A model generated the notes under the pieces. That model did not search any database and was not told the DNA's origin. It saw only the letters and a list, made by a program, of their open reading frames with translations. Positions 47,752-58,747 of a stretch of 64,000 nucleotides of DNA are shown in pieces. Position numbers and translations under genes: made by a program. The stretch's first letter is position 1, and every line of letters starts with the position of its first letter. The stretch is from the NCBI GenBank assembly GCA_004352715.1, contig SCFE01000039.1, positions 368,796-432,795 on the forward strand. Reading direction: 5' to 3'. This DNA comes from Hofstenia miamia (taxonomy: Eukaryota; Xenacoelomorpha; Acoela).

Positions 47752-49330
47752 CAGGGCCGGATGAAGGTTAGAGCAGGCCTGATGCTGTAGATTACAAAAA
47801 CTATACTTGCAACTTATAGGCGATATTTGATAATCAACATTCACTATTTATACAGTTGAACAAAAAAACGAAATTTAGTATCAAACTGCATAACAGCACC
47901 ATTCAAAAAGTTAGCTTTGTCTGAAACACTAACAAATCCAGTAGAAATTGCCTCACATGTTCACAAAAGCAGAAAACGGCTGTATGACAAGACCAAATGT
48001 TATTGTCACTGACAACACTATCAACTTCTACATTGATTAAATCTACTTAAGTTCTTTATTTTATTGCTGATTTTCGAGATTTAGCAAGAGCGAATGTTTC
48101 GGTCATGTCGGTACAATCAAGAGTACATAACAACTTATGTGTAATGCTCATAAGCGCCAATATGTTCAAACATTCCTGTCCCATTGAAAATCACAACTTT
48201 CCTTTCACTATTTCCAACTTTAAAATCTTCTCTCTCCAGAAGCATTAGAAACCATTATGCACAGAAAGATACGTAACGAAATCTCGATGTTTCTAAATGT
48301 CTGAGAACGATTTAACATTGACAAAAGCTTGTTCATGGTTAGCTCCATCAATTCGTTCACATTCACTGCAACTCTATTTTTTCAGCCACCAATGTGTTTT
48401 CCAAGTCATCTGCATAAGAGGAAATGAGTTTCTGAGCTTTGTTCGTGATCTGCTTGGCACTCAATGACGTAAGCTCCAACAAAACCAGAAGATATCAGGA
48501 AACATACTCCATTTACAAAATAAAAGAAACTGTTACATCCAATGCAGCTTTCAGCTGTCAGATTGCTTAACAAGTTTAGACTGTGACTGCAACATGGACG
48601 AAAAGCAGCATACTTACACTCACGCTATAAAATGGCTTGAACCCATTGTACCACCCGGGCATGTTTGATGCATTGTCACAAGTTGCCCACGGCAGTTATT
48701 GATATCCAGATCCTTTTCTTTCAGTAAGTTCGAAAGTATGCTGGCCATCTGCTCCGCCATATGTCGTATCATAATCATGAAAGTTAAAAACCGTTCAATT
48801 GGACCCATTGGCAAAACATACCTATAACAATTTTTAGCTGTTCAAGATGTGATTCGTCGGGTGTTGAGTCAATTGAAACAGAAAAATTCTTTGCCTCTTC
48901 TAAGATGGTATCTTGAACTTTTTGTCCCACATGACTTCTCCTTCGGTTTGCATAGTTTTTAACATGGTTTGGCAGAAGACCATCATACTTTGCCAACAAC
49001 TCAATGATTCTGAGATATTTACCATTATGAACGGATCCACTATTTAATAAATTTGATCACCTGTACATTTCCAAAGCAGCGATTCATTTGTCATCAAAAG
49101 GTAATTTTTTAAATAGGGATGTGCTTGCACTCCATTGGTTTACTGCCCCAAATAATGGTGTAAATACTGCCCTAAAAATAAAGCTATCATTTGAAAATGT
49201 TCTTATGTAAATCATCCAATTTTGCAAAACTTCCCATATTGCTTCATGAGGTGATCGCATCACAACAAAAAATTCTGGCAGTTTTTCAAGAACCTCACAA
49301 AAATAAAATATTATAACTCTGGCCAAAACC
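47752..49330 (-). mobile_element. hAT-type DNA transposon, 3' end present
   Basis: The right-hand terminus relative to the gene, CAGGGCCGGATGAAGG at 47752-47767, is the type of end common in hAT elements. It lies downstream of a minus-strand hAT transposase. A possible 8-bp target copy, CCCATGTG, precedes it at 47744-47751. The opposite terminus beyond 49.33 kb was not found, so the upper bound is only that of the recognised coding sequence. Confidence 0.7.
48056..49326 (-). pseudogene. hAT transposase pseudogene (ZMYM1-like, DUF4371 type)
   Basis: On the minus strand the order is NFSVSIDSTPDESHLEQLKI (first catalytic region), ERFLTFM and DINNCRGQL. Next come CSHSLNLLSNLTAESC (the usual CxxHSLNLVG block), IEISLRIFLCIMVSNASGER and NILALMSITHKLL, with an ending of FALAKSRKSAIK and TAA. 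These are the hallmarks of the hAT superfamily with a C-terminal dimerisation domain, close to the ZMYM1-like group of animals. At least six frameshifts and stops separate the blocks, and residues between CRGQ and CSHSLN are altered. It is non-functional. Confidence 0.87.
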
Positions 49331-51615
49331 TGATGTTAATATTTCAATCATATCAAAAGTTATCGGGTTTCTGTCCTATCAAAAGTTGTAGGATTTGTAC
49401 GGACCTTGAAAAACCTGGAGACCTTAGTGTTAAAAGGCGCTTTATTGCATGTATATTTAAGTTTAATTAATAACTTTCTACTTGTGATTATAAAAACTTA
49501 GTACGCATAATATGTTACCTAAAATAAAAAATGCAATAAATTAATTGAAATGAAACAGGGCATATTTATAGTTACTTTTTATTTGTAATATATTCTTTTT
49601 GCTTAATTTATTCAGTAATAATTTTTAATAATTGTTTTTTTTTGAACGAGAAATGGTTCTTATATGTCTAGACATTTTTTAAGAAATTAAATTCTAAATA
49701 ATTTAAAAGTTTGAAGATTAAGTGGTAGAAGAATATTATATAATTATGGCGCATAGCTTAGAAAAATATTGCAAACATTCATTGAAAATGCAAATAAAGT
49801 TTTATTACATTATGCTCTACAATATCTAAAAATATATTGGAAATTTTAAAATTACCAAGTAAACTAAGAATTAATTAGTCAGTGAGCTTTCTTAAATAAG
49901 AAATCTTAGAAAAAAAGCTTGTTGTAATTGGTCCTATACTATCTTTCATTAGTTTTAGGGAGAAGTAAATTTTTCATCAACTTAGAGTAAGAAATGTATT
50001 TACTTTGGAAATAACTCGGTGAAACTTTAATAAGAGAGCTTCTAGTTTGGGAACAAGGCGCTTGGCATGCTTTTAAAGTTTTTGTTATTTTTGCTTTGGA
50101 ATGATTTTAACAAGCTTATACATTAGAATTAGACCCTTTGCTATCTCTGCTTAAAGCATATTTCAATAGAAAATAATCAGATACAAGTTGAACGATTCTC
50201 CTGATAATTGAGTTACTCCTCAAAACAAGTATAAAAATAAGGCACTGATTGTGAATTTCTTTTCGCTTTTAAGTGCCTAAGTCTATGTACTTGACTTTAA
50301 CAAAAAATTTCTGCAAAGATTTTAGTGAAATTTTCATTTTCTTAAAATGTAGAATGAGTGAAACAAATTATTTAAAATTGAAGAAGCTATCGGAATTTAA
50401 AAGGGCAGCCAGATAATTATTTCTGGTGAGTTTCAAAATATCGAAAAAGAACCTGAAGATATTTTGTTTTACTAGGGATTAGAGATATTATTAAATAAGT
50501 AAAATATGAAAAAAATTGAAACTTTGTAAAACATGAAAGAATTTGCGAAAAAGTCAAACTACTTAAAATGGTAAAAGGATCAATCATTTAGGGGAAAATT
50601 CATGGCTGGACCCGGACAAAAATGCTCTCTCAGGAAGACGGTGTCTCCCTACTTTTACTTAAAAAAAATTGGTGGCCAAGGTTTACCACAGTTATATTAA
50701 ACTATTAACTAAAACATTATATTTCATCATTGTGAGATTTGCTACATGAATAGAAAATTATTGAAAAAATTTGACACTATGTCTATATTTAGAACTTTTG
50801 AATGCGATTTTGAACAATTGAACAAATTGAGATTTCCCATCAACAATTTGCATAAAGTGGGCTTAGTGTATAGCATATTTTACATAACGTAGAAAGATCT
50901 ATTAAACTAGTTATGAAAGTATATAATACTATGCTAGTCTGATACACTTTGTCTAACTACTATTTTGTTTGTTATTTAGGTGTTTGTGTTTGTAGCATTC
51001 AGTGAAGTTAATTTTTCATTATGTAAGGGTAATTTTGCTTTGTTCAGGGCTGTAAATGGGTATTTGGGGTAGGTGTGTGCATCTTGAGGCATTGAGGAGG
51101 CTCAAGTCACCTGTTTTTTCAATGAATCTGGTCCTCATTTGATTCAACTAAACAATAATTTAGCATGCTTTGTCAAATTTCACACGAAATCACAACATGT
51201 TCTTCGGTAATTTGCAATTTTCAGAAATCTTACGTCTTTTTGAATTATTCGCAAAGTGCAGATGCTAATATATTTTTCTATTGGAGAAGTCTTAAGCACA
51301 CTTTCCTCCGCAAGATACACACCTCTAAGCTGGAGTAAAATATTAGCGTCGGTCATTTTCTCAAAAGGTATAATACATTGGTTTCCAATAGGTTAATTTT
51401 TACAAGGAAAGCTGAAATTGATGTTTAAAAATATATTAATAGTTTCTATATATTATATGACTTATCGTATTTTCCATTTCTTAATTCGTCAATATATATA
51501 TATATATATGAGTTTGCTTTTTATCCTGTTGTTTAGAAAGTTTTGAGAGTAAAGTCTGTTGGGGTTGAAGCAGATTTTGAGATTTTCAAATGTTCGCTTT
51601 GTTTGGATTTAAATA
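49331..51615. other. No recognised gene
   Basis: AT-rich unique DNA. I searched for the second hAT terminus here and did not see it. A (TA)n tract lies at 51491-51509. Confidence 0.55.
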
Positions 51616-51617
51616 TA

Positions 51618-52108
51618 CAGGATGGGCCAAAAGTTAGAGGGCACGGGGCAGTGATACACAAATCACTCACCTACAAATTTAACAAGCGCTGGGATTAATG
51701 AGTGTTTATATCTTCCAGAGCCTCTATTCGTCGATTGCTTAGCCAAATAGGATTGAAGGCTTATCGTCCACATCTCGTGCACGCTATGTCAGAGGATGAC
51801 CGAGACCGTCGACAACAAATGTCTAGAAAATCGTTCATTTCTCGCGAAAGTTTTTTGGTCTGATGAAGCACATTTCAAACTAAATGGTCATGGCAACCGA
51901 CATAACACCATTTATTGGGCTACAGAAAATCCACATAAAGAAATTGAACGTAATGTTAATTCTCAGGGAGTAACCATTTGGGCCGCTATCTGTTTGATGC
52001 GTTAATTGGGCCATTTTTCTTTAAATTACATTACAGTGAACGTATATAAACTGAATAAATGCTTAATTTACATTTTTGGTATTGCCCCCTAACTTCTGGC
52101 CCACCCTG
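51618..52108 (+). mobile_element. Short mariner-like element (deletion derivative), 491 bp
   Basis: The TIRs are CAGGATGGGCCAAAAGTTAG on the left and CAGGGTGGGCCAGAAGTTAG on the right (reverse complemented), flanked by TA at 51616-51617 and 52109-52110. The interior keeps only the central part of a transposase, so the element is an internally deleted copy. Confidence 0.87.
51700..52005 (+). pseudogene. Mariner-like transposase fragment (central region)
   Basis: One frame reads IRRLLSQIGLKAYRPHLVHA and DDRDRRQQ. After a frameshift near 51830 the other gives KVFWSDEAHFKLNGHGNRHN, with the first catalytic Asp in SDEAHF, then YWATENPH and GVTIWAAI before a TAA. It is the same transposase type as the copy at 34.0-34.8 kb, but in better condition here. 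The N-terminal DNA-binding domain and the second and third catalytic residues are deleted. Confidence 0.87.
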
Positions 52109-52226
52109 TATATTACGTTTCGACGAAAAATTGTTTAAAGTAAATACACTTATCTAAAAGTTGAAGCAATGTGCAACTAACATCTACATATACATACAAA
52201 CATAAATGTGGCATGTTTATTGGAAT

Positions 52227-52252
52227 GTTTAGATTACACATTTATTAATTAG

Positions 52253-52286
<34 letters not shown>

Positions 52287-52875
52287 ANTTACCACCTTGT
52301 GCAATTATTCAATTCTTCCATGCTTTTATCATGAGCCACCTTAATTATGCAAACATCTTATTTACTGATTTAAGTGATGTGCTTTATAGAAAACTTGACA
52401 TTCAATTAAAATGGGCACTGAATATCTCAGCAAAAAATTCATCGAAAACTAAATATTACATTTCTAGGTCAATTCTCTTTCCAAAACAACTAGTCATTTT
52501 GAATACCTTGCTAATTAAATTCCCGGGATTTACGCATAAACAGAACTCAAGATCTAAAACTTTTATATGTGTTAAGTATAAGAAAAAAGTTTTGAAGAAA
52601 TCTTTCATTAATATCGCAATTCGAACCTGGAATTCGCTACCTAAAAAATTAAAAGCATTGAAAAATTGAAACCTTTTAAAAAGCGTTTAAAAATCTTCCT
52701 CAAGCAAAAATATATTTCAGGTACATAATGGTTAGGATTTAAATTTTTCAACAATGACTATACGATAACTCGTCATTAAAATAGAAATATAAAGTAATTC
52801 ATCCATAGCCTGTAAGAATTNATATATATATATATATATATATACATAGCTAATTGGTAAATGTGTAATCTAAAC
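52227..52875. repeat. Inverted arms with (TA)n enclosing a LINE fragment
   Basis: GTTTAGATTACACATTTA at 52227-52244, followed by AATTAGCTAT and (TA)n to 52284, recurs in inverse orientation as (AT)n from 52822, ATAGCTAATT and then the complement at 52858-52875. Single Ns sit at 52288 and 52821, exactly at the inner edges of the arms. Confidence 0.85.
52289..52820 (+). mobile_element. LINE 3' fragment (RT C-terminus)
   Basis: A 112-codon frame at 52331-52669 reads MSHLNYANILFTDLSD, then a region with KQNSRSKTFICV, and ends with IRTWNSLPKKLKAL. These are the YxHLxYAxxLW-type and WNxLP landmarks at the C-terminal end of CR1/L2-type reverse transcriptases. After the stop at 52667 the next frame still reads as a helix-rich end. 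The rest of the element is absent. It is bounded by single Ns and TA-rich inverted arms. Confidence 0.78.
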
Positions 52876-54010
52876 ATATATGTAATGCAAGAGTACTGCT
52901 TGTTGGAGGGAAAACTCCTAGGTTATTGAAACTACAAAATTTCTGAAAACTTTTTATTTTATTAATTATTTTGGCGTATTCCACAAATTTTCTGAAACTA
53001 ATTTGATATTTATATCAGATTATGTTTGAAGATTAAGCAAAATTTCTAAAAGGAATTTCATTTATTTAATTACTTCTGTGGATTCATCAACATTTCTGAT
53101 GGAAATTATGTTTTACTAGTAAACTATTTCAGTGAATTCAACAAAACGGCAATTTATTAAAAATATTGAAACTTAAATTTGGTAAAAAAACAATGGAAAA
53201 TATGATTTTTACAGATGTATGGTTTGTTATTTTAAATGCAAGTGGGGACTATGTTCTCAGTTTTTGAATCCCTAAGTGCCTTCATCTGGCGGCCATGCTT
53301 AATTGTATTAAAATTAAAGTAGTTACTTAAAGTAGTCACTTAGCAACGACAAATGACATTGAAATTTATGATAAATTAGTCTGTAGGTAGAAAGGTGAGG
53401 AAAAAGATAATTAATGCATTACATTTTATATTTACTTTATTTCATACAAAATTTTGACTTCAGTTAACTCATAGCCTACGATTGATCTTAAATCTTTTTG
53501 CCTACGACAATTGATTGCGGTATCGAATATATTAGTGGACAGTCTGAACAGACCATGAGTGAAATATATATTTAGAGATTGAATAAAAAAGTTTTCTCAG
53601 TTTTTAGTGAGTGGAAGGATCAGGAAATCAACTTTTTCGAAAAGTTTCTGATAGAATTGTATTATGTCATATAAGATTTCGTCCCACAATAAAAAGCAAA
53701 CTCCTTTCATATAATGCTGCAGCATAGTTCAATAGAGAATCACTCAATAATCAAATTCAGAATTTTCAACTCAATTCGAGACACAGAGCTTTCCCTGAAA
53801 TTGCGTTTTTATAACAACAGATGGCTGAAATTTATAACATTGCTTTTGCCTTCGCTATTAAACTAAATTGCAATCGCTGGAATATTTAAGCTTTCAATAA
53901 AAATATGCATGAGACTTTCACAATCAGTATCTGATAATATTAAAATTCATAAATTTTACCAAAGCTTCAAATAAATGACTACCAAGACATTATCAGAATG
54001 CTCAATGACT
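52876..54010. other. 3' flank of GPCR 2; no other gene seen
   Basis: AT-rich DNA downstream of the stop of receptor 2. No polyadenylation hexamer is clear on the minus strand within the first 500 bases. Confidence 0.5.
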
Positions 54011-54232
54011 TTAATTCTTACTAGTAAAGAATGAAGGCAAAATTGCCCTACGAAAAGGTGGAATACTCAAAGCATAAATTAGAGGATTTAAGCAACTGTT
54101 TAAAAATACTGTACAAACAGTGACATTTACAATATTATTATCATATATCATAGAAAACATTTGAATCTTCCAACACCAGGTGAAGTACCATACAATGTTT
54201 GGTGTCCAACATGCCAAGTAAACAACAAACAC
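54011..54232 (-). CDS. Class A GPCR 2, exon 2 (TM6, TM7, C-tail)
   Basis: This is the last coding exon of receptor 2. An acceptor reading AATTTAG ends at 54233 and the exon starts in phase 0 with VFVVYLACWTP. The CWxP motif of TM6 and NPLIY of TM7 are intact, and a short basic tail, PFRRAI, follows. The TAA stop closes the frame at 54013-54011. It adds 73 residues to a 304-residue receptor. It aligns with exon 2 of receptor 1 without gaps through the membrane region; the last few residues of the tails differ. Confidence 0.9.
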   Translation of the reverse strand: MFVVYLACWTPNIVWYFTWCWKIQMFSMIYDNNIVNVTVCTVFLNSCLNPLIYALSIPPFRRAILPSFFTSKN

Positions 54233-55730
54233 CTAAATTATAATATATCAACCTGCTGGATGCATTTAGTAACAATAAGTTAAGAATATAAACCATTTTC
54301 AGATGCATTATCAAAAAAATGAATTTGATTTTCCAAAATTTAGGCTAAATTTTCAAATCACAGCTTTTAGAAAACCTGAATTTATTATAATAATGTTAAA
54401 AACATACTTAGCAGTATAATATTGGCATTCAGAGATTTCCATTTCTACAATTAAGCTGTGCATTTTTAATTGAAAGCATATTTTGCAGTTTCAATAATAT
54501 TAAAATTTTTAAAAACTCCTCCATTTATATAGTAGTGGTAATTTCTGCAGCATGAAATTGGGCCCCATTGTAACAGCCAAGCATTAACTTTATAAAGAAT
54601 GCTATAACATAATATTCCTTCTTGCAATGCAGAAATTCAAATTTAATCTTTTCAACAGATATGTGGATATATCTCTAATTTCTATTACAGAAAATTCTAA
54701 GATTGCCAAATGCTACTTAAACTGCCATAACCTAGAACTGGATAAATATGTAATAACTCCCAAATATGCAGTAAAATTTTTCAATGACAAAAATGCCATC
54801 CAATATATAAAGTTCTTAACAAAGGTAACGAATAAAGAATTTTTAGACAATGTTACAAAAACATCATTAAATGAATTATATGATCGATTCTATGTAATTA
54901 TGCTAAATGCAATTCAATACACCCAATGTAAAGAATTAAATCTGATGTTGTGGTTGACATCTAGACACAATTGTTGCTAAAATGCAGCATGAAATTTATT
55001 AAACAATTTTTTAATTTGCTAAGAAGTAGACTAAACTCAACACATTGCATATTTTACTAAAGAATTAATTAGTTCATATGCATCAAACTCAACAAAGAAT
55101 ATTATTTGAATAGAATTATTCCCATTTGGATAAGAATTAGTTCAATCAAAGTAAGCAAATTCATAAACTATTCATCTAAAAACTATAGATTCATTGTTTC
55201 CTTGATCAAAGTATGTTAACTTTCCCAATTGAAAGTCCATATTCACAAAATGTAAATTTGTAATTAACCCCAATTGTTTATTAATTCGAATGAATTTATC
55301 TTAAAAAACTCCACCATTTTTCTTTCGTATAGTATTTATCTAAGTAATTAAATTTCAGTAATTCACTATTCTATATGCAAATTCCCCATTTCAGCATCCC
55401 ACAAACTCTTATGAGATCCCTGTACAAGTAAACATCTAATGATTTTCTATGCTGATTTTTTTACCTACAACTTTTAAATATCTTAATTTAGTGAAGATTT
55501 GTATTGCGATTCTGTAAAAAACATAAAAACCATTTTTCGAAGAACAATCAAGAGTTCAATTCTACTATAAAAAGACAATAAATCAATGAAATTTAGAAAA
55601 TCAAACTGACTTTTAGAAGATTTTCTAACGGAAGATTAACTTAGAATTTCTACTAATTGAAAAGAGAGTATTTAATAATTAATAATTTAACTTGAACAAT
55701 ATAATGTAGGAATATTTATTGGGTACTTAC
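54233..55730 (-). other. Intron of GPCR 2 (1,498 bp)
   Basis: The donor GTAAGT (55730-55725) and the acceptor TTTAG before 54232 give a phase-0 GT-AG intron at the same codon position as in receptor 1, though less than half as long. It contains an unexplained plus-strand open frame at 54627-54980. Confidence 0.88.
54627..54980 (+). CDS. Unidentified 117-codon frame inside the GPCR 2 intron
   Basis: A plus-strand frame beginning ATGCAGAAATTC runs 117 codons to a TAA. It is rich in Lys, Asn, Tyr and Leu, with segments such as VITPKYAVKFFNDKNAIQYI and a final RHNCC. I recognise no domain, signal peptide or membrane segment. Its length is above average for this AT-rich DNA, but an unspliced frame of this size could arise by chance or be a relic of a mobile element. 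It lies antisense to the receptor transcript. Confidence 0.25.
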   Translation: MQKFKFNLFNRYVDISLISITENSKIAKCYLNCHNLELDKYVITPKYAVKFFNDKNAIQYIKFLTKVTNKEFLDNVTKTSLNELYDRFYVIMLNAIQYTQCKELNLMLWLTSRHNCC

Positions 55731-56423
55731 TATAAACATAGTTTTTACCACTTTGGTTTGGCCTTGTTTTGCAACAGATGATTTTGATTTAGACAACTCG
55801 AAAAATATATTGCCATAGAAGAAAAGCAGAAGGATTGTTGGAAAAATTATAATAAAAAGCGCTTCTAAAGTAGTTAGCAATTTTATCCAATCATTGTGTT
55901 GCTTTAATGAATAATAGCAAACGCCATCCACAACATGATGGAAAAGAGCAAAGTAAAAGTAAAGACCAATGCCTATAATATGAGCAGTTATGCACATTAG
56001 GGAAACCTTAGTTATTGAGTAGTTGGCCCTATGCCATACTGATTTAGTTATAGCAAGGTATCTGTCAAATGCAATGCTAACCATGTGCCAAGCACTTCCT
56101 CCACCTGCATACCACATAATGAAATGGCTTCCGATTATTTGACAAATTACTGGCATATTGAGAATATCTCTAAATAAGCTTGAAAAAACTAAACCTGGTA
56201 CCATATTTAGGCATGCTGACAGATCAAGGCAAGCTAGTGATACGATTAATAATGAGGCAGGCCCCATCATTTTTTTTATCTCTTCTTTGAAAAAGAATGC
56301 TCTGATAACGGAAACATTTCCCAAAATGCCAACAAACGATACAATTGCACAGTAAAGCCTCATTGGTATCGAGGCCTTTTCATAGTCAGCAGAAAATGAG
56401 GGATTATAATTGGAAATATTCAT
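55731..56423 (-). CDS. Class A (rhodopsin-like) GPCR 2, exon 1 (N-terminus to ICL3)
   Basis: The first coding exon of receptor 2 gives 231 residues from the ATG at 56423-56421. It has an NIS sequon at residue 2, GN in TM1, SLACLD in TM2, the disulphide Cys in TM3 (CQIIG), AFDRYLAI (DRY) at the end of TM3 and a partner Cys in the second loop (GVCYYS). TM5 ends in FFYGN, and a Lys/Ser-rich third loop leads to the donor. By hand count about 78% of residues match receptor 1 with no gaps. It is a plasma-membrane G-protein-coupled receptor of unknown ligand. TM4 again lacks the usual Trp. Confidence 0.93.
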
Positions 56424-58708
56424 GAACTCGTTTGCATTAAAATTGCTTTTTTACCATATTTAAAGAAATATTGTCATTTAATCTTACTGGTTGCACAGTG
56501 GCCAATCAAGTATAAGATAAGAGTGAGTGCTACAAATTCGCATTTAAGAGGTAGGTGATCATCATCAATGTAGAAAGAACATTATGTTACATGAGAAAAA
56601 TCTCAGAAAATATATTTATTGTCCGGCTATGCAGGTATTGGGTTTGAGTGTAAAAATCGTACAATTTTTTATATGAAGGGGACAAGAAATTCGATCATGA
56701 AATTGTTTTAGATGTATGAAATTTGAAGTGTTATTAGAACAACTACACCCGCAATACTAATCAGATTTATGTAGTGAATGCAGGGTAAATTATGTTATAT
56801 TCATTGCATAAATTCGCTTTGACATTTGCTTAATTCATTAGAGTTGAAACTCAATAGCAATTATCTCATAGTTTAAGGGTATTCTGATATTACAATTTCT
56901 TCTACCTCAAATTTTTACGCCTCAAAGCCGTGGCTTCGCCTTCGGTTTTTTAGCTGACTAATATTGGTACTAGATAATGCATTAAAAGAGATACACACCT
57001 TTGCAATGTATATTTTCATAACACTAAATTAAGTTGTTAATCAAGTGAAAAACAAATTCACTTAACTTGACAATCATTTAGCGGTTTGTTTCAAGAATAC
57101 AATTCTTAGAAATAACATTTAGGCTACTGCTTCTGCTAAATATCGAAAACTCTGTTTTATTTTCTTCCCTTCTTGTGAGTAAAAACCACGGTTTGGTTTT
57201 TGTTGGCATATCACCGAGCTCAACATATTGAGCGCATGATATAAATGAATGTCTATAAAGTTGATACCTTATTAAAGTCATTATTTGTCAACAAGCTCCA
57301 GCTTTATTGAACACTAGCAGAAATAGATTTAGTCATCCGGATTCTGGCATCGTAATTAGCCACCCAATCCCGCTCTGGCCATATTGGCTTTACCTATACA
57401 ACAATTACACCTTCGCATAATACTCAGTGTTGCATTTGGAAATGGTTCTAGTCTTTAAACTCTAACATTGCTTATCCAGCTTTAACTAGGTCATATTTTT
57501 ATCTAGTTGGATTTTTCCGTATATATGCTGACCGGACACAGCAATATTTGCTAGATTAATAAAAGTTAAGAATTTTAATAAAACAGGATTTTGAAAGTTT
57601 ATATTTTACTAGAGATCTAAATCAATTACTTAGGTGAATGAATATCACAGTACGCAAGGTATGTGCGAAAATAACTAAGCTTTCTATTCCGGACAATGTA
57701 AAGCACCAATGTTCACATTTTCTAATGTTTGTACTAAGAAGTACGCTCTTGTATATGTAATTACATCTTCAAGTAAACGTGCTGATTGTTCAATTGAATG
57801 CTGATTGGATTTGGTCACTGTAATTACAATCAGCAAGTAGAATTGATTGCGAAATATTGAGGTTTTTTATTAATTAATTGATGTTGGCAAATTGACAGAT
57901 GTTAGCATTTCCATGATAAGTAGAGCAGAATTTTTAGTTAGTTAAAAGTATTGCAGCTATTGTTGCAGTGATTTTCCTCAGAAAGCAAGTTGAATGATTG
58001 ACGTCAGAGGCCTCATTGATGATCTTCCACAGAATTAAAACTTATTTATAAATACAAATGCATAAATTCCGCTAACAGTATGGCTAGTCTCTATCAAAGC
58101 TCTGGTTCCTGGAGATAGACTACAAGTTGTTGCAATCACAATGGGACAAAATGAATCTCCTTCAGTTTCAGTTACTTTGAATTCATACTAGCTTTTCTTT
58201 TCCTCTTCGTGTTTCCGATATATGGTTTCAATATCACTTTGGTTCGATTAGCGTAATGGGTAAAATACGCGCACGTCGAACATGCATTCCTCAAAAAGAC
58301 TACCCCATGTTAATTATAATAATCGAATGAAAAATTTCAGATGCCCGGATTAGGCAAACTGCTTGTAAATATGATCACTTTCGCTTAATTAAATATAAGG
58401 ATTAGAGAGCTTGGATAGCAAACAATCAATAGTATTAGTAAATCAGCGATTTCAGATTTGATATTTTTCTTATTGTTTAATATTACACACTATATTATGT
58501 AAATTCTGGCAAAGTATTGATATAGCCGGATTAAACAACATTTACAATAAATTGCTTGAAATTGATTTTTTGCACATAATTAATGAAGAAACTACCCAAG
58601 CTAAAAATAAATGAAAATGTTTTCCATATTTTTTAAAAAGTGTACACAGAGCGAGATATAAATATCGAAAGCATACAGAGAGCCAAATATATATAAATAT
58701 ATATATGT

Positions 58709-58747
<39 letters not shown>

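Noticed and set aside
49420-49445. Bases resembling a piggyBac end (TTAGTGTTAAAAGGCGC)
   Set aside because: The order of GCGC and TTAA relative to the known ends is wrong and the match is short.
58230-58300. tRNA-like A box (TAGCGTAATGG)
   Set aside because: No B box with GGTTCGA follows at the right distance and no cloverleaf can be drawn.
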